Shown: positions 1-9,907, counted from the stretch's first letter. The stretch is 64,000 nucleotides of DNA from Deltaproteobacteria bacterium (GCA_029261855.1 JAJDAN010000039.1:140954-204953); one strand, 5' to 3'. Program-made: numbers and translations. The notes: generated by a model not told the origin, from the sequence alone.

Positions 1-2
1 TC

Positions 3-500
3 GGCACGGACTACGTCCTCGGCAGCGCCGGGCACCTGAAGTACCTGGCGAACGCGATCTTCGTCCTGGCAGGCGGCGCCTTTGTCGTGGCAGGCGGCGC
101 CTTCGTCGTGGCAGGCGGCGCCGGGCTCGTCGCCACCCACCGCTGGAAGCTCGTTGCGGATGCGCCGAGCGTGTTCCTGTCGGTGGCTGCGGCGGGGCTC
201 GTGGTGGCAACCGTGCTGACGCGCCCGTCGTGGGGCCCCTGGGACTGGGACCTGTTTGGGATCACCGGCGTCGCCCTCGCGCTCCTCGCCGGGACACTGC
301 TCGCCCATCTCGCCGATGCGCGGCGCCTCCACATTGCCGTCGCAGTGGCCAGCCTGCAGCTCTGCTTCCTCGGGATACCGCTGATCGGCCTCGGCTTCGG
401 AACCCGCACCGACGCCGGGCCCTTCTTCGAGAAGCGTTTCGACGCCGGCCTGTTCCAACGAGATCGGGTGCCCGAACCGCGCATCGCGCCCTGGCTCTGA
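3..500 (+). CDS. C-terminal part of an unidentified membrane protein
   Basis: The reading frame is open from the window edge, so the N-terminus is missing. The visible 165 residues contain about four hydrophobic segments: an Ala/Gly/Val-rich one near the start, one around the sequence SVFLSVAAAGLVVATVL, one around GITGVALALLAGTLLAHLA, and one ending IPLIGLGFGT. The tail is polar (RTDAGPFFEKRF...). The first visible segment is built from a DNA tandem repeat (60-122). The stop lies 4 bases before the next gene, so co-transcription with the MFS gene is likely. I do not recognise the family. Codon choice (very high GC at third positions) supports this frame over the antisense ones. Confidence 0.6.
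   Translation, partial: GTDYVLGSAGHLKYLANAIFVLAGGAFVVAGGAFVVAGGAGLVATHRWKLVADAPSVFLSVAAAGLVVATVLTRPSWGPWDWDLFGITGVALALLAGTLLAHLADARRLHIAVAVASLQLCFLGIPLIGLGFGTRTDAGPFFEKRFDAGLFQRDRVPEPRIAPWL
60..122 (+). repeat. Three tandem 21-bp repeats inside a membrane-segment coding region
   Basis: Three nearly identical 21-base units (60-80, 81-101, 102-122) each encode Phe-Val-[Leu/Val]-Ala-Gly-Gly-Ala. The unit is a multiple of three, so copy-number change would keep the frame and only lengthen or shorten the hydrophobic helix. Only two base differences separate the units, which suggests recent duplication. Confidence 0.85.
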
Positions 501-504
501 ACGG

Positions 505-1740
505 ATGGCGCTGAAGGAACCGCGACCCCCCGCCCAAGAGCGCTTCGGCTTTCTGGGCGACCTGCGTGGCCGCGCCGCACTCGTGGTGATCGGTTGCCTC
601 GTCTGCCAGCTGGCCCTCGGCTACGGCTACGTGTTCTCGCCCCTCGCGTCGATGATCCTGCCGGACTTCGACTGGACGCGGACCGAGTACTTCGCCGTCC
701 GCATCCCCCAGTTGGTCGCCATGTCCCTGGCGAGCCCGCTGCTCGGCATCCTCATCGCGCGCACCGGCGCACGCACCACCCTGCTCTGCTCGGCGATCCT
801 GCTCGGCATCAGCTACGCGCTGCTCAGCCAGATCCAGACGCTCTGGCACCTGTACGCGTTGCTGATGATCTCCGCCCTGCCCCTCGTCGGCCTCGGGGAC
901 ATCAGCGTCGGACAGCTGGTGACGCACTGGGTGAAGCGCCGTCGTGGGCTCGCGCTCGGCCTGGTCTATTCGGGCTCGAATCTGGCGGGCTTCGTGCTGG
1001 TTCCGATCTGGGTGGGCGTGGCCCGGGCCGACGACTGGCGCGCCGCGTTCCTCGTGATGGGACTCGGCGCCTTCGCGCTGATGGTGCCGGCCGTCTTCTT
1101 CTTGATTCGCGATCGGCCCCTCGATCTGCAGCCGGACGGCGCCCGGCAGCCGGTGGGGAGCGATCACGACCTCGGCCTGGCGCAGGCCGTCCGCACCCGA
1201 TCCTTCTGGATTCTCGCCTTCTGCCTGTTCAGCTTCTTCTTCTACTTCGTGGGCGTGCTCGACCACCTCGTGCTGTTCCTCACGGACAGCGGCATGACCG
1301 GCAAGGAGTCCACCGCCTTCTTCAGCCGCGCTCTCGGACTCGGGCTCGCGAGCAAGCTCATCCTCGGCTTGATCTCGGACTACATCCCCGAGAAGACGGC
1401 CATCCTGGCGGACCACGGCCTGCTCGCCATCAGCTCCGTCCTGCTGATCGCGCTTCCGAACGACTCGCTGCTCTGGGCCTTCATCGTGACCTATGGCTTC
1501 GCGACTGCGGCCCGAGACGTCGTCTACCCGCTCATCATCAACCGCTGCTTCGGCGAGCGGTACATGGCCGAGGTCTACGGCGCCCTGATGCTGGCGCTGC
1601 CGGGCGGCGCCGTCGGGTCCATCTTCGCGGCGCGGGTCCACGACCAGACTGCGAGCTATGACCTCGCCTTCGGATCCTTCGTGCTCCTCACCTTCGCGGC
1701 CTTCGGGGCACTGCTCTTCGTCCGAGACGAGCGCGCCTAG
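505..1740 (+). CDS. Major facilitator superfamily transporter
   Basis: 411 residues with about 12 hydrophobic segments, the usual MFS length. The loop between helices 2 and 3 carries GILIARTGARTT, a variant of the MFS motif A, and the middle of the protein has a polar loop (about residues 208-235, RDRPLDLQPDGARQ...) separating two six-helix halves. The pattern resembles oxalate/formate or monocarboxylate-type MFS carriers, but the substrate cannot be read from the sequence. It starts with ATG 4 bases after the upstream stop and is followed after 23 bases by a sugar isomerase-like gene, so it is probably part of the same uptake cluster. Confidence 0.85.
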   Translation: MALKEPRPPAQERFGFLGDLRGRAALVVIGCLVCQLALGYGYVFSPLASMILPDFDWTRTEYFAVRIPQLVAMSLASPLLGILIARTGARTTLLCSAILLGISYALLSQIQTLWHLYALLMISALPLVGLGDISVGQLVTHWVKRRRGLALGLVYSGSNLAGFVLVPIWVGVARADDWRAAFLVMGLGAFALMVPAVFFLIRDRPLDLQPDGARQPVGSDHDLGLAQAVRTRSFWILAFCLFSFFFYFVGVLDHLVLFLTDSGMTGKESTAFFSRALGLGLASKLILGLISDYIPEKTAILADHGLLAISSVLLIALPNDSLLWAFIVTYGFATAARDVVYPLIINRCFGERYMAEVYGALMLALPGGAVGSIFAARVHDQTASYDLAFGSFVLLTFAAFGALLFVRDERA

Positions 1741-1751
1741 TCGTGGGCTTC

Positions 1752-1757
1752 TAGGCT
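1752..1757 (+). promoter_or_regulatory. -10-like box 6 bases before a start codon
   Basis: TAGGCT followed by 6 bases and the ATG at 1764. The same hexamer and spacing occur before the gene at 49039. If used as a -10 element, transcription would start at or next to the start codon, giving a leaderless mRNA. No Shine-Dalgarno sequence is visible here. Confidence 0.35.
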
Positions 1758-1763
1758 CGCGCA

Positions 1764-2594
1764 ATGGCACTCGGGCCCGACGACCTCGTTCTCTGCGCAG
1801 GCACCCTTGCGAAGGCCTCGATCCCGGAACGTATCGAGGCGGCGGTCGCCGGGGGGTACCGCGGCCTGTCCCTGTTCCCCTCGGACGTTCGGCGGGCCCG
1901 CAGCGAGGGCCTCGACGACGCCGGCCTGCGCGGACGGCTCGCCGACAACGGCCTCGAGATCGCCGAACTAGACCCCCTGATGAGCTGGATCCCGGGCGTC
2001 GCGGCGGGCGAGGGCCCCTTCGCGACCAACGAGGACGAGTGCTACGAGATCGCCGAGTCCGTCGGCGGTCGCGGCATCAACTGCGTCGTATTCGCGCCGG
2101 CTGCCGTACCTCAGGGGCTGCTCGTCGAGTCCTTCGCCGCGCTCTGTGACCGCGCCGCCGAACGCGGGCTGTTGGTCCATCTCGAGTTCATGCCGTGGAC
2201 CCAGGTCGCCACCGTGCTCGACGCCCTCGCCATCGTCGAGGCCGCGGACCGCCCGAACGGCGGGATCATGTTCGACACCTGGCATCACTTCCGTGGCCCG
2301 GTCAGCAACGCGACGCTGGCCGCCGACGTGCCGATTCCGCGCATCCTCGCCGTGCAGCTCGACGACGCCCCCGCCGAGGCCGAGACGAACCTCGTCGAAG
2401 AGACCCTGAACCGAAGGCGCGTACCCGGCGAGGGCGACATCGACCTGCCCGAGATCCTGCGGATCCTGCGAGACGGTGGATCCCCCGCGCCGCTCGGTGT
2501 CGAGGTCTTCTGCGAGGATCTCTTCTCCCTGCCGCCGTCGGACGTCGCCGTGCGCTGCGCCGACGGCGTGCGCCAGGCGCTCGCCCGGCGCTGA
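1764..2594 (+). CDS. Sugar phosphate isomerase/epimerase (xylose isomerase-like TIM barrel)
   Basis: 276 residues, the usual size of the AP-endonuclease-2 / xylose isomerase-like TIM-barrel family. Expected metal ligands are visible: the Glu of HLEFMPW, the Asp and His of MFDTWHH, and the Glu near the end (GVEVFCED). Members of this family isomerise or epimerise sugars, inositols or related polyols, often as partners of transporters. The neighbours are two secondary transporters and, further on, a xylose-type ABC importer, so a role in sugar or cyclitol catabolism is plausible. The exact reaction is not determined. The ATG start is supported by the N-terminal barrel strand beginning soon after it. 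Confidence 0.8.
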   Translation: MALGPDDLVLCAGTLAKASIPERIEAAVAGGYRGLSLFPSDVRRARSEGLDDAGLRGRLADNGLEIAELDPLMSWIPGVAAGEGPFATNEDECYEIAESVGGRGINCVVFAPAAVPQGLLVESFAALCDRAAERGLLVHLEFMPWTQVATVLDALAIVEAADRPNGGIMFDTWHHFRGPVSNATLAADVPIPRILAVQLDDAPAEAETNLVEETLNRRRVPGEGDIDLPEILRILRDGGSPAPLGVEVFCEDLFSLPPSDVAVRCADGVRQALARR

Positions 2595-2605
2595 GCTCCT
2601 CGCGA

Positions 2606-4144
2606 ATGACGCTGCATTGGCTCGACTGGGGGATGATCGGCCTGTACGCGGGCGGAATGCTGGCGATGGGCATCTTCTTCGCGCGGCGCAACCGCGACAC
2701 CGAGGAGTACTTCCTGGGCGGCCGTTCCTTTCCGGGCTGGGCCATCGGCCTCAGCATCGTCGGTACCGCCATCAGCTCGATCACCTTCCTGTCCATGCCG
2801 GCAGATGCGTACAAGACGACCTGGGTGCGCTTTCTGCCCTACATCTGCATGCCGCTCGCGGCGGGGATCGCCGCCTGGGTGATCGTTCCGTTCTTTCGCC
2901 AGGGCCGGACCACCTCGGCCTACGAGTACCTCGAAGCGCGCTTCGGTCCGTCGATCCGGGTCTACGGCGCGGCGACCTACATCCTGGCGCAGCTGCTTCG
3001 CCTGAGTCTGGTGCTGTACTTGATCGCGCTGCTCGCCCACGAACTGACGGGCGTCGACGTCACCACCTGTATCGTCGTCGCCGGCGTGTTCGTCGCCCTC
3101 TACACGGTCCTCGGCGGGATCGACGCGGTGATCTGGACCGACGTCATCCAGACCGTCGTGCTCGCGTCCGGCAGCCTGCTCTGCCTCGGCATCATCGTCC
3201 ACGCGCTGCCGGGCGGGTTCGGACAGATCCTCGAGATCGCCGAGGCCCACGACAAGCTCAGCCTCGGCAGCTTCGTGGACGGAACCCTCGTCCCCCTCGG
3301 CTGGGGCTTCGACCTCGGTGCCAAGACCGCACCCTTGATGCTGCTGATGAGCGCGTCGTTCTTCCTGACGGAATTCACGACGAGCCAGCACTACGTGCAG
3401 CGCTACTGCGCCGCTCGCTCGCTGCGCGAGGCGCGCAAGTCCCTGGCCTGGGCGGTCGCCGTCGCCATGCCCACCTGGCTCTTCTACATGTTCCTCGGCA
3501 CGGCGTTGTTCGCGCTCTTCACGGTCTTCCCGGACCCCGAGGCCACGGCAATGCTCGACGGCAGCCAGCGCGCCGAGCAGATCGTCCCCTACTTCGTGCT
3601 CGGATGGCTGCCGCCCGGCGTCGCCGGCCTGGTCGTGGCCGCCGCGCTCGCGGCGGGCATGTCGTCCCTGGATTCGAGTATCAACGCGATCTCCACGGTC
3701 GCGATCGTCGACATCTACCGGAGACATCTCGTCCCGGACCGGGACGACAGACACTATCTGCGAGTCGCCTGGGGGATCGCCGCCGTTGCCGGCGCCGCGA
3801 TGATCGTCGGCGCGACGGGCCTGCTGTACGCCGAAGGCCCGACCCTGCAGGACATATCGATCAAGCTGACTTCCCTGCTCGGGGGCGGCATCCTGGGTAT
3901 CTACGCGATCGGCTTCACCACCCGCCGCGGCGATGCCCGGGCCGTCTGGGGCGGCATCGTCTGCACCGTCGCGTTCACCTTGTGGACGACGGGATTCTTC
4001 CCGGCGGCCTGGACGGTTCCCTTCGACACGTACTACACGGCCTTCATCGGGAACTTCGCCATGTTCGTCGTGGGCTACGCGCTCGCGCGCGTCCTACCCG
4101 CCCGGGTCCGCGACCTGCGCGGACTGACCCTCTGGAGCCGCTAG
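2606..4144 (+). CDS. Sodium:solute symporter (SSS family)
   Basis: 512 residues with about 13 hydrophobic segments, typical of the SSS/SLC5 family that couples Na+ entry to uptake of sugars, iodide, proline or organic acids. Near the N-terminus is the family signature: DTEEYFLGGRSFPGWAIGLS followed by GTAISSITFLSMPA. The central AAALAAGMSSLDSSINA segment is another conserved SSS block that includes the Na+-site region. The ATG is 11 bases after the upstream stop; longer upstream extension of the frame lies inside the previous gene and has no symporter character. Substrate is unknown; the neighbours suggest a sugar-like or carboxylate solute. Confidence 0.9.
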   Translation: MTLHWLDWGMIGLYAGGMLAMGIFFARRNRDTEEYFLGGRSFPGWAIGLSIVGTAISSITFLSMPADAYKTTWVRFLPYICMPLAAGIAAWVIVPFFRQGRTTSAYEYLEARFGPSIRVYGAATYILAQLLRLSLVLYLIALLAHELTGVDVTTCIVVAGVFVALYTVLGGIDAVIWTDVIQTVVLASGSLLCLGIIVHALPGGFGQILEIAEAHDKLSLGSFVDGTLVPLGWGFDLGAKTAPLMLLMSASFFLTEFTTSQHYVQRYCAARSLREARKSLAWAVAVAMPTWLFYMFLGTALFALFTVFPDPEATAMLDGSQRAEQIVPYFVLGWLPPGVAGLVVAAALAAGMSSLDSSINAISTVAIVDIYRRHLVPDRDDRHYLRVAWGIAAVAGAAMIVGATGLLYAEGPTLQDISIKLTSLLGGGILGIYAIGFTTRRGDARAVWGGIVCTVAFTLWTTGFFPAAWTVPFDTYYTAFIGNFAMFVVGYALARVLPARVRDLRGLTLWSR

Positions 4145-4155
4145 AGTACGGCGCC

Positions 4156-5337
4156 ATGCCCGGGCCCCTCGCTGGAATCCGCGTCGTCGATCTCACTGCC
4201 ATGGCCTCGGGGCCATTCGCGACGGCCCTGCTCGGAGACCAGGGCGCGGACGTCATCAAGGTCGAGCCTCCGGGCAGCGGCGACCTGCTCCGCCACATCG
4301 GCAACACCCGCAACGGCCTGTCCGCCGTCTTCGCGAACCTCAACCGGAGCAAGCGATCGCTGGTGCTGAACCTGCGCGAGACACGCGGCGTCGAGCTCCT
4401 GCTGCGGCTTGCGGACAGCGCGGACGTCTTCATCCAGAACTTCCGGCCGGGAGTCGCCGAGCGCATGGGCATCGGCCCCGCGCTGCTCCGGGGCCGCAAC
4501 CCGAATCTCGTCTACGTGTCGATCAGCGGCTTCGGGCTGGCGGGTCCGGACGCCGATCGGCGGGTCTACGACTCGGTGATGCAGGCCTACGCCGGCTTCG
4601 CCGCACATCAGTCCGACCCCGAGACCGCTGAGCCCGCCTACGTGCGCAACATCGTGTGCGACAAGTCCACGGCGCTCACCACCGCCCAGGCGATCACCGC
4701 CGCGCTGTTTGCGAGGGAGCGCGGTGCCGGAGGCCAGCACCTGCAGATCTCGATGCTGCACGCGAGCATCGCCTTCCTGTGGCCCGACGGTCTACAGAAT
4801 CACACCTGGCTCGAGGGGGATGCCGGCGAGATGCCCCGGGCCACCCTGCCGGCCATCCGTCGCACCGCCGACGGATGGATGGCGATCACGACGATCGGCG
4901 ACACCGAATGGAAGGGGCTCTGTCGAGCGTTGAGGCGCCCCGACCTCCAGGACGACCCGCGCTTCGCGGCCGCCGGCGCGCGCGCCCGCAACGCGGGCGA
5001 ACTTCACGCGATCGTCGCACCGCTGACCCGGGTGCTCTCCTGCGACGAGCTGACCACGCGCCTGGTCGCCGAGGACGTCCCTCACGCACGCGTGACGCCG
5101 CTAGCAGAGCTCCACGAGCATCCGCAGGTGCAGGCGAACCACCTGCTGCGCGAAGACCACCATCCCATCGGCGGCCGCATGCGGGGCCCCGAGCCCGTCG
5201 GTGACTTCGAGAAGAAACCCCTCGAGGTCACGCGGCTGGCACCGGGGCTCGGCGAACACAGCGACGAGCTGCTCGCGGAGCTGGGCGTCGACCCGCAGGA
5301 CATCGCCGCTCTGCGCGAACGCGGGATCGTCGCGTGA
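4156..5337 (+). CDS. CaiB/BaiF family CoA-transferase
   Basis: 393 residues. The N-terminus [35 protein letters not shown] is the standard family III CoA-transferase opening (split here for reading only), followed by the [11 protein letters not shown] and [12 protein letters not shown] blocks. The Asp in [11 protein letters not shown] is the likely catalytic aspartate that forms acyl-CoA anhydride and thioester intermediates. The enzyme would move CoA between carboxylic acids. The gene starts 11 bases after the symporter and its last bases overlap the GTG start of the ABC binding protein. This links acid activation to the transport genes. The acid substrate is unknown. Confidence 0.9.
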   Translation: MPGPLAGIRVVDLTAMASGPFATALLGDQGADVIKVEPPGSGDLLRHIGNTRNGLSAVFANLNRSKRSLVLNLRETRGVELLLRLADSADVFIQNFRPGVAERMGIGPALLRGRNPNLVYVSISGFGLAGPDADRRVYDSVMQAYAGFAAHQSDPETAEPAYVRNIVCDKSTALTTAQAITAALFARERGAGGQHLQISMLHASIAFLWPDGLQNHTWLEGDAGEMPRATLPAIRRTADGWMAITTIGDTEWKGLCRALRRPDLQDDPRFAAAGARARNAGELHAIVAPLTRVLSCDELTTRLVAEDVPHARVTPLAELHEHPQVQANHLLREDHHPIGGRMRGPEPVGDFEKKPLEVTRLAPGLGEHSDELLAELGVDPQDIAALRERGIVA

Positions 5338-6392
5338 AGTGGCTCCGCTCGCGCTGTCTGCTGTCGACCCTGTTCGTGTTTCTGTTCCTGTTTCTGTTTC
5401 TGGGCCTCGCCGGCGATGCTGCGGCCGAGAAGCCCGGAATCACCGTCGGGGTCAGCTGGTCGAACTTCCAGGAGGAGCGCTGGAAGACGGACGAGAAGGC
5501 TCTTCGTGAAGCGCTCGACCGGGCCGGCGCCCGTTACCTTTCCGCAGACGCCCAGAGCTCGAGCGAAAAGCAGGTCTCGGACATCGAGACCCTCCTCGCG
5601 CGCGGAGCCGACGTGCTCGTGGTCCTGGCCCAAGATGCCGACGCCATCCGGCCCGCCATCCAGGCAGCCCGCGCCGAAGGCATCCCGGTCATCGGCTACG
5701 ACCGCCTGATCGAGCTACCCGGCGTCTTCTATCTGTCCTTCGACAACGTCGAGGTCGGCCGCGTCCAGGCGCGGGAGGTCCAGCGCGTTCGGCCGAATGG
5801 CCGCTACGTCTTCATCAAGGGCGGCGCGACGGACCCGAACGCCGACCTCGTCTACGGGGGGCAACGCGAGGTGCTGGCCTCAGCGATCGACGCCGGCCGG
5901 ATCGAGGTGGTCGGCGATCAGTACGTCGACCAGTGGCTTCCCGAGCTGGCGCAGCGCGTGATGGAGCAGATCCTCACGGCCAACCGCGACCGGGTCGACG
6001 CGGTGGTGTGTTCGAACGACGGCATGGCCGGCGGTGTGCTGGCCGCGCTGCGCGCCCAGGGCCTCGAGGGCCTGCCGCTTTCCGGGCAGGACGGCGACCA
6101 CGCCGCCCTCAACCGCGTCGCCCGGGGCCTGCAGACCGTCAGCGTCTGGAAGGACTCGCGTGTCCTCGGACGTCGGGCTGCCGAGATCGCCGTCGCCCTC
6201 GCATCGGGGCAGGCCATCGACGACGCCGTCTCCTGGCAGCACGGCCCACGCGGCGTCGCCGTCGACGCCGTGCTGCTGACACCGGAAGCCATCACCCGCG
6301 ACCGACTCGACGTGGTGATCGACGCGGGCTGGATCTCGCGCGAGACGGTCTGCCGCGGCGTGAGTGTCTCGCCTCCCCCGGCCTGCCGTTGA
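5334..6392 (+). CDS. xylF: Xylose-type ABC transporter periplasmic binding protein
   Basis: 352 residues. A signal peptide with a Phe/Leu-rich core (positions about 8-24) precedes a periplasmic-binding fold. The mature part follows XylF closely: [20 protein letters not shown], then [73 protein letters not shown] and [10 protein letters not shown]. These match the blocks that line the xylose pocket in the known family. The GTG start overlaps the upstream TGA (GTGA), and the permease follows with overlap or 11 bases. The family suggests an aldopentose ligand, but sugar identity is inference. Confidence 0.88.
   Translation: MKWLRSRCLLSTLFVFLFLFLFLGLAGDAAAEKPGITVGVSWSNFQEERWKTDEKALREALDRAGARYLSADAQSSSEKQVSDIETLLARGADVLVVLAQDADAIRPAIQAARAEGIPVIGYDRLIELPGVFYLSFDNVEVGRVQAREVQRVRPNGRYVFIKGGATDPNADLVYGGQREVLASAIDAGRIEVVGDQYVDQWLPELAQRVMEQILTANRDRVDAVVCSNDGMAGGVLAALRAQGLEGLPLSGQDGDHAALNRVARGLQTVSVWKDSRVLGRRAAEIAVALASGQAIDDAVSWQHGPRGVAVDAVLLTPEAITRDRLDVVIDAGWISRETVCRGVSVSPPPACR
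5373..5402 (+). repeat. Five hexamer repeats coding the signal-peptide core
   Basis: Five successive hexamers of the form TT[C/T][G/C/T][T/C]TG encode Phe-Val/Leu dipeptides that make up the hydrophobic core of the XylF-like signal peptide. The stretch is strikingly T-rich for this genome. Slippage here would change the length of the export signal. Confidence 0.6.
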
Positions 6393-6403
6393 AGCGCGCG
6401 TGG

Positions 6404-7582
6404 ATGCAGACGGGCCTCGACCCCCGGACCCTCGGGCTGGGCATCGCGGGGCTCGGGATCTGGCTGCTGCTCGACTTCGCGAGCGACGGCCTCTTCCTCA
6501 GCCCCCGCAACCTCTACAACCTGGCGGTGCAGAGCAGCGTGGTCGGCGTCATGGCCAGCGGCATGGTGCTCGTCATCACCGCGAGGCACATCGATCTTTC
6601 CGTGGGAAGCGTGCTGGCGGTGACCGGCATGGTCATCGCCTTGCTGCAGGCCGAGGGCGTGGCCGGCAGTGGCTTGTGGACCTGGCCCGCGGCCGTCGCG
6701 GTGGGACTCGTCGCCGGTGCGGTCATCGGCGCCAGCCAGGGGTGGTGGGTGGCCTATCGCGCCGTACCCGCCTTCGTCGTCACCCTGGGTGGCCTGCTGG
6801 TATTCCGAGGCGCTGCCTACTTGGTGGCCGATGGTCGCACGGTTGCGCCCCTGGCCGCGAGCTTCGGCGCGCTGGGCGGCGGCGTCGCGGGGTCCATCGG
6901 TGAGACCGCCAGCTGGTGGCTCGGGGTCGCAGCGATCGCGGGCTTCGCGGCGGTGACCGCCCGGGCCCGCACGGCGGAACGCCGACACGGCTTCGCGCCC
7001 CGACCCCGGTGGCTGGACGCGGCGCGGGTTGCCGCCGTAGCACTCGCCGTCGGTGGCTTCGTGGCCGTCATGAACGCGTACCCGCGACCCCAAAGCGACC
7101 TGGGACGGGGCATTCCGGTGCCGGTGCTGATCTGGATCGCGAGCGCCCTCGTCGTCGCGCTCCTGTTCCGGGCGACTCGTTTCGGTCGCTACGTCAGCGC
7201 GATCGGCGGCAATCCCCAGGCGGCCGTACGAGCGGGGATCGACGTTCGCCGGGTGACCCTCGGCGTGTTTGCCTTGATGGGCGTGCTCGCCGCCCTGGCC
7301 GCGGTCATCACCACGGCCCGCCTGGGCGCCGGGACCAACAGCATGGGTACGCTGGCCGAGCTCAACGTGATCGCGGCCGCTGTCATCGGCGGGACCTCGC
7401 TCGCGGGCGGGCGCGGAAGCATCGCGGGGGCCGCTCTGGGCGCCGTGCTGATGCAGAGTCTCGAGAACGGCATGGTGCTCCTCGGGGCGTCGAGCGCCGT
7501 GCGTCAGATCGCCATCGGCGGCGTTCTCGTCGCAGCAGTCTGGGTCGACGTTGCGAGCCGCGGCCGGAGCGAAGCAGCGTGA
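6404..7582 (+). CDS. xylH: Xylose-type ABC transporter permease
   Basis: 392 residues from the ATG; an alternative TTG start at 6389 overlaps the upstream stop and would add 5 residues. About 10 hydrophobic segments. Key blocks match Xyl[23 protein letters not shown] (cytoplasmic/ligand entry region), [44 protein letters not shown] (the EAA-like loop that contacts the ATPase) and [22 protein letters not shown]. It forms the inner-membrane channel of the importer with the binding protein before it and the ATPase after it, which it overlaps by GTGA. Confidence 0.9.
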   Translation: MQTGLDPRTLGLGIAGLGIWLLLDFASDGLFLSPRNLYNLAVQSSVVGVMASGMVLVITARHIDLSVGSVLAVTGMVIALLQAEGVAGSGLWTWPAAVAVGLVAGAVIGASQGWWVAYRAVPAFVVTLGGLLVFRGAAYLVADGRTVAPLAASFGALGGGVAGSIGETASWWLGVAAIAGFAAVTARARTAERRHGFAPRPRWLDAARVAAVALAVGGFVAVMNAYPRPQSDLGRGIPVPVLIWIASALVVALLFRATRFGRYVSAIGGNPQAAVRAGIDVRRVTLGVFALMGVLAALAAVITTARLGAGTNSMGTLAELNVIAAAVIGGTSLAGGRGSIAGAALGAVLMQSLENGMVLLGASSAVRQIAIGGVLVAAVWVDVASRGRSEAA

Positions 7583-8352
7583 CCCATCTCGTCGAAATGA
7601 CCGGGGTGCAGAAGTCCTTCGGAGGCGTGCACGCCGTCGACGGCGCCAACTTCCATCTCGACGCGGGCGAAGTGGTCGGGTTGCTCGGCCACAACGGCGC
7701 CGGCAAGTCGACCCTGATGGCGCTGCTCGCCGGCGCCCTGCCCCTCGACGCGGGCTCGATCCGCGTCGACGGACGCCCGGTGGCGATCCGCTCCCCACGC
7801 GACGCGCGCCGCCTGGGCATCGAAGCCCTCTACCAGGACCTGGCCCTCGCCGACAACCTGCCCGCCTCCGCGAACCTGTTCCTGGGTCGCGAGCTCACCG
7901 GTCGCTTCGGTCTGCTCGACGAAGCCGCGATGGAACGCATCACCCACGAAGTCGTGCACCGGGTGAATCCAGCGTTCCGCGACTTCCAGGGCCCGGTGAA
8001 GTCCCTGTCGGGCGGCGAGCGCCAGTCCATCGCCATCGGCCGGGCCATGCACTTCGAGGCCCGGGTCTTGATCCTCGACGAGCCCACTGCAGCGCTCGGG
8101 CCCGCCGAGACCCGCGAAGTCGGCCGGCTGGTGGGTCGCCTGCGCGATCAGGGCCTCGGTATCGTGCTCGTCAGCCACGACCTGCACGACGTCTTCCGCC
8201 TGTCCGACCGGGTCGTGGTCATGAAGGCCGGATGCATCGTCGCCTCGCGTCGCACCGAGGACACCCACCCCGACGAGGTCCTCGAGTGGATCATTGCCGG
8301 AGCGCAGCGCGACGCCGCTCGAGGAACGCCCGTTCGGCCGGAATCTGTGTGA
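7579..8352 (+). CDS. Sugar ABC transporter ATPase, single-domain (half-size) type
   Basis: 257 residues with one complete nucleotide-binding domain: Walker [10 protein letters not shown] (37-45), signature LSGGERQ (143-149), Walker [12 protein letters not shown] (163-173), and the H-loop VSHD. XylG, RbsA and MglA carry two such domains in about 500 residues; this one carries only one, like FrcA-type ATPases, so the importer would need a homodimer. The GTG start overlaps the permease stop. The 3' end runs 62 bases into the convergent sigma factor gene, and the last dozen residues after the usual IIAGA end look like non-conserved overrun. Confidence 0.88.
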   Translation: MTHLVEMTGVQKSFGGVHAVDGANFHLDAGEVVGLLGHNGAGKSTLMALLAGALPLDAGSIRVDGRPVAIRSPRDARRLGIEALYQDLALADNLPASANLFLGRELTGRFGLLDEAAMERITHEVVHRVNPAFRDFQGPVKSLSGGERQSIAIGRAMHFEARVLILDEPTAALGPAETREVGRLVGRLRDQGLGIVLVSHDLHDVFRLSDRVVVMKAGCIVASRRTEDTHPDEVLEWIIAGAQRDAARGTPVRPESV

Positions 8353-9553
8353 GCGCGATCGCCCGCGCGTAGGCTCGGTCGGCGTCGCGGGGACGCTCGG
8401 CGCGTGCCAGCAGGTCTGCGCAGGTGGCGTGGAACGGCTGGTAGCGTTCGAGCGCCGCCCGTGCCGCCGGGTCCCCGCGCAACGCGTCGAGCGCCTTCAG
8501 CCCGGCTTCGGCGCCGTCGGCGCGCGACACCGCGACCGCACGATTCAGGGCCACCACGGGCGACGGCTGCAAGTGGGCGAGCGCGTCATAGAGCGCGACG
8601 ATGGCGTGCCAGTCGGGCGGGCTGCCGTCGTGAGTTCGCGCGTGCACGGCGGACAGCTGGGCCTGGAGGCGATAGGGGCCCGCGGGCTCGGCGGCCGCCG
8701 CCCCATCGATGGCAGCCAGCAGCGCGAGTCCCTCGCCGATCTCGGCCTCGTCCCAGCGGGCGCGTTCCTGCTCTTCCAGGGGAATCATCTCGCCGTCTTC
8801 CCCGACCCGGGCGCTCCGGCGCGAGTCGTGCAACAGCATCAGCGCCAGCAAGCCGGCGACCTCGGGCTCCCGGGGAAGCAGCACCCGGAGCACGCGGCCC
8901 AGGCGGATCGCTTCGGCGCACAGCTCCCGGCGCACGAGCGCGTCGCCTCCGGTGGCCGCGTAGCCTTCGTTGAAGATCAGATACACGACGGCCAGCACCG
9001 CTCCGAGGCGAACCCCCAGCTGGTCCGGCGGCGGCACCCGATACGGGATGCGCGCATCGCGGATCTTCTTCTTCGCGCGCACCAGGCGCCGGGCCATGGT
9101 CGCCTCTGCGACCAGGAACGCGCGTGCGACCTCGCCAGTATCGAGGCCGCCCAGGGTGCGCAGGGTCAATGCCACCTGCGCCTCGCGCGCCAGTGCCGGA
9201 TGGCAGCAGGTGAAGATCAGTCGCAGCCGTTCGTCCGGTACGGGTTGCATGGCTTCGTCCTCCTGCAACCGCCGCTCGAGCTCGGTCCTGCGCAGCTCGG
9301 GCAGCTTGCCGTCACGCATGGCTCCGTGCCGCAGACGATCGACGGCGCGGTTGCGGGCGGCGGTGGTCAGCCACGCCGCGGGACGGCTCGGGATGCCGTC
9401 CCGCGGCCAGCTTTCGAGCGCCTGCGCGAAGGCGTCCTGCAGCGCGTCCTCGGCGAGATCGAAATCGCGAAAGCGCGTGATCAAGGACGCGAGGACGATC
9501 CCCGACTCCTCGCGAAACACCTGGGAGATCGCCGCATCAGACGCTTCGCTCAC
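8291..9553 (-). CDS. ECF42-type RNA polymerase sigma factor with long C-terminal extension
   Basis: 420 residues from the GTG that overlaps the upstream gene's stop (GTGA). The N-terminal 170 residues hold sigma region 2 ([21 protein letters not shown], then [16 protein letters not shown]) and region 4 ([28 protein letters not shown]). The long helical remainder, with [33 protein letters not shown] and TPR-like repeats near the end, is characteristic of the ECF42 group, which lacks an anti-sigma factor and is instead encoded with DGPF/YCII proteins. Exactly this partner precedes it. The C-terminal extension probably controls activity. Confidence 0.88.
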   Translation of the reverse strand: MSEASDAAISQVFREESGIVLASLITRFRDFDLAEDALQDAFAQALESWPRDGIPSRPAAWLTTAARNRAVDRLRHGAMRDGKLPELRRTELERRLQEDEAMQPVPDERLRLIFTCCHPALAREAQVALTLRTLGGLDTGEVARAFLVAEATMARRLVRAKKKIRDARIPYRVPPPDQLGVRLGAVLAVVYLIFNEGYAATGGDALVRRELCAEAIRLGRVLRVLLPREPEVAGLLALMLLHDSRRSARVGEDGEMIPLEEQERARWDEAEIGEGLALLAAIDGAAAAEPAGPYRLQAQLSAVHARTHDGSPPDWHAIVALYDALAHLQPSPVVALNRAVAVSRADGAEAGLKALDALRGDPAARAALERYQPFHATCADLLARAERPRDADRAYARAIALTQIPAERAFLERRRAALRQ

Positions 9554-9903
9554 GCGTACCGCTTGATCGGCCTCACCTCGACGGAACCGACCCGCGCAGA
9601 GGGCAGCTTCGCCGCCCAGGCGAGAGCCTGGTCGAGATCGTCTGCCTCCACCAGCAGGAAGCCCGCCAGGCACTCCTTCGTTTCCGCGAAGGGACCGTCG
9701 GTGGTGACCAGGGATCCGTCGACGACCCGCTGCGTCGTGGCCGTGTCCACGGTGTCGAGGCGGCGACCCGCCTGGAAGGCGTCCTTCGCCTCGATCTCCT
9801 GGACGACCTTGCGGAAGTCCGCATAGAACGCTTCGCGCTCGGCGTCCGGGAGGTTGTCGGGAAGCGCGCTCTCCTGAGAGTAGATCAGCAGTGCGTACTC
9901 CAT
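9550..9903 (-). CDS. YCII-related DGPF-domain protein, partner of the ECF sigma factor
   Basis: 117 residues. A YCII-type alpha/beta fold with opening [12 protein letters not shown] and the diagnostic DGPFAETKE motif, followed by [23 protein letters not shown]. Genes of this family accompany ECF42 sigma factors in many bacteria, although their molecular role is not established. The start is 4 bases downstream of the GST stop and the end overlaps the sigma start, so GST, DGPF protein and sigma factor form one transcript. Confidence 0.88.
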   Translation of the reverse strand: MEYALLIYSQESALPDNLPDAEREAFYADFRKVVQEIEAKDAFQAGRRLDTVDTATTQRVVDGSLVTTDGPFAETKECLAGFLLVEADDLDQALAWAAKLPSARVGSVEVRPIKRYA

Positions 9904-9907
9904 GGCG

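Noticed and set aside
262..1770. 502-residue antisense ORF on the minus strand over the MFS gene
   Set aside because: Composition is Arg/Glu/His/Gly-rich without domains, as expected for a GC-rich shadow; the plus strand holds a clear MFS protein.
2285..3754. 489-residue antisense ORF over the symporter gene
   Set aside because: Shadow frame; the opposite strand has complete symporter motifs.
4142..4147. TAGAGT box before the CoA-transferase at 4156 as a leaderless promoter
   Set aside because: The TAG is the stop codon of the preceding gene, so the match may be coincidental; the gene is inside a tight cluster.
5918..7798. 626-residue minus-strand ORF across binding protein and permease
   Set aside because: Spans two clearly coding plus-strand genes and lacks any recognisable domain.
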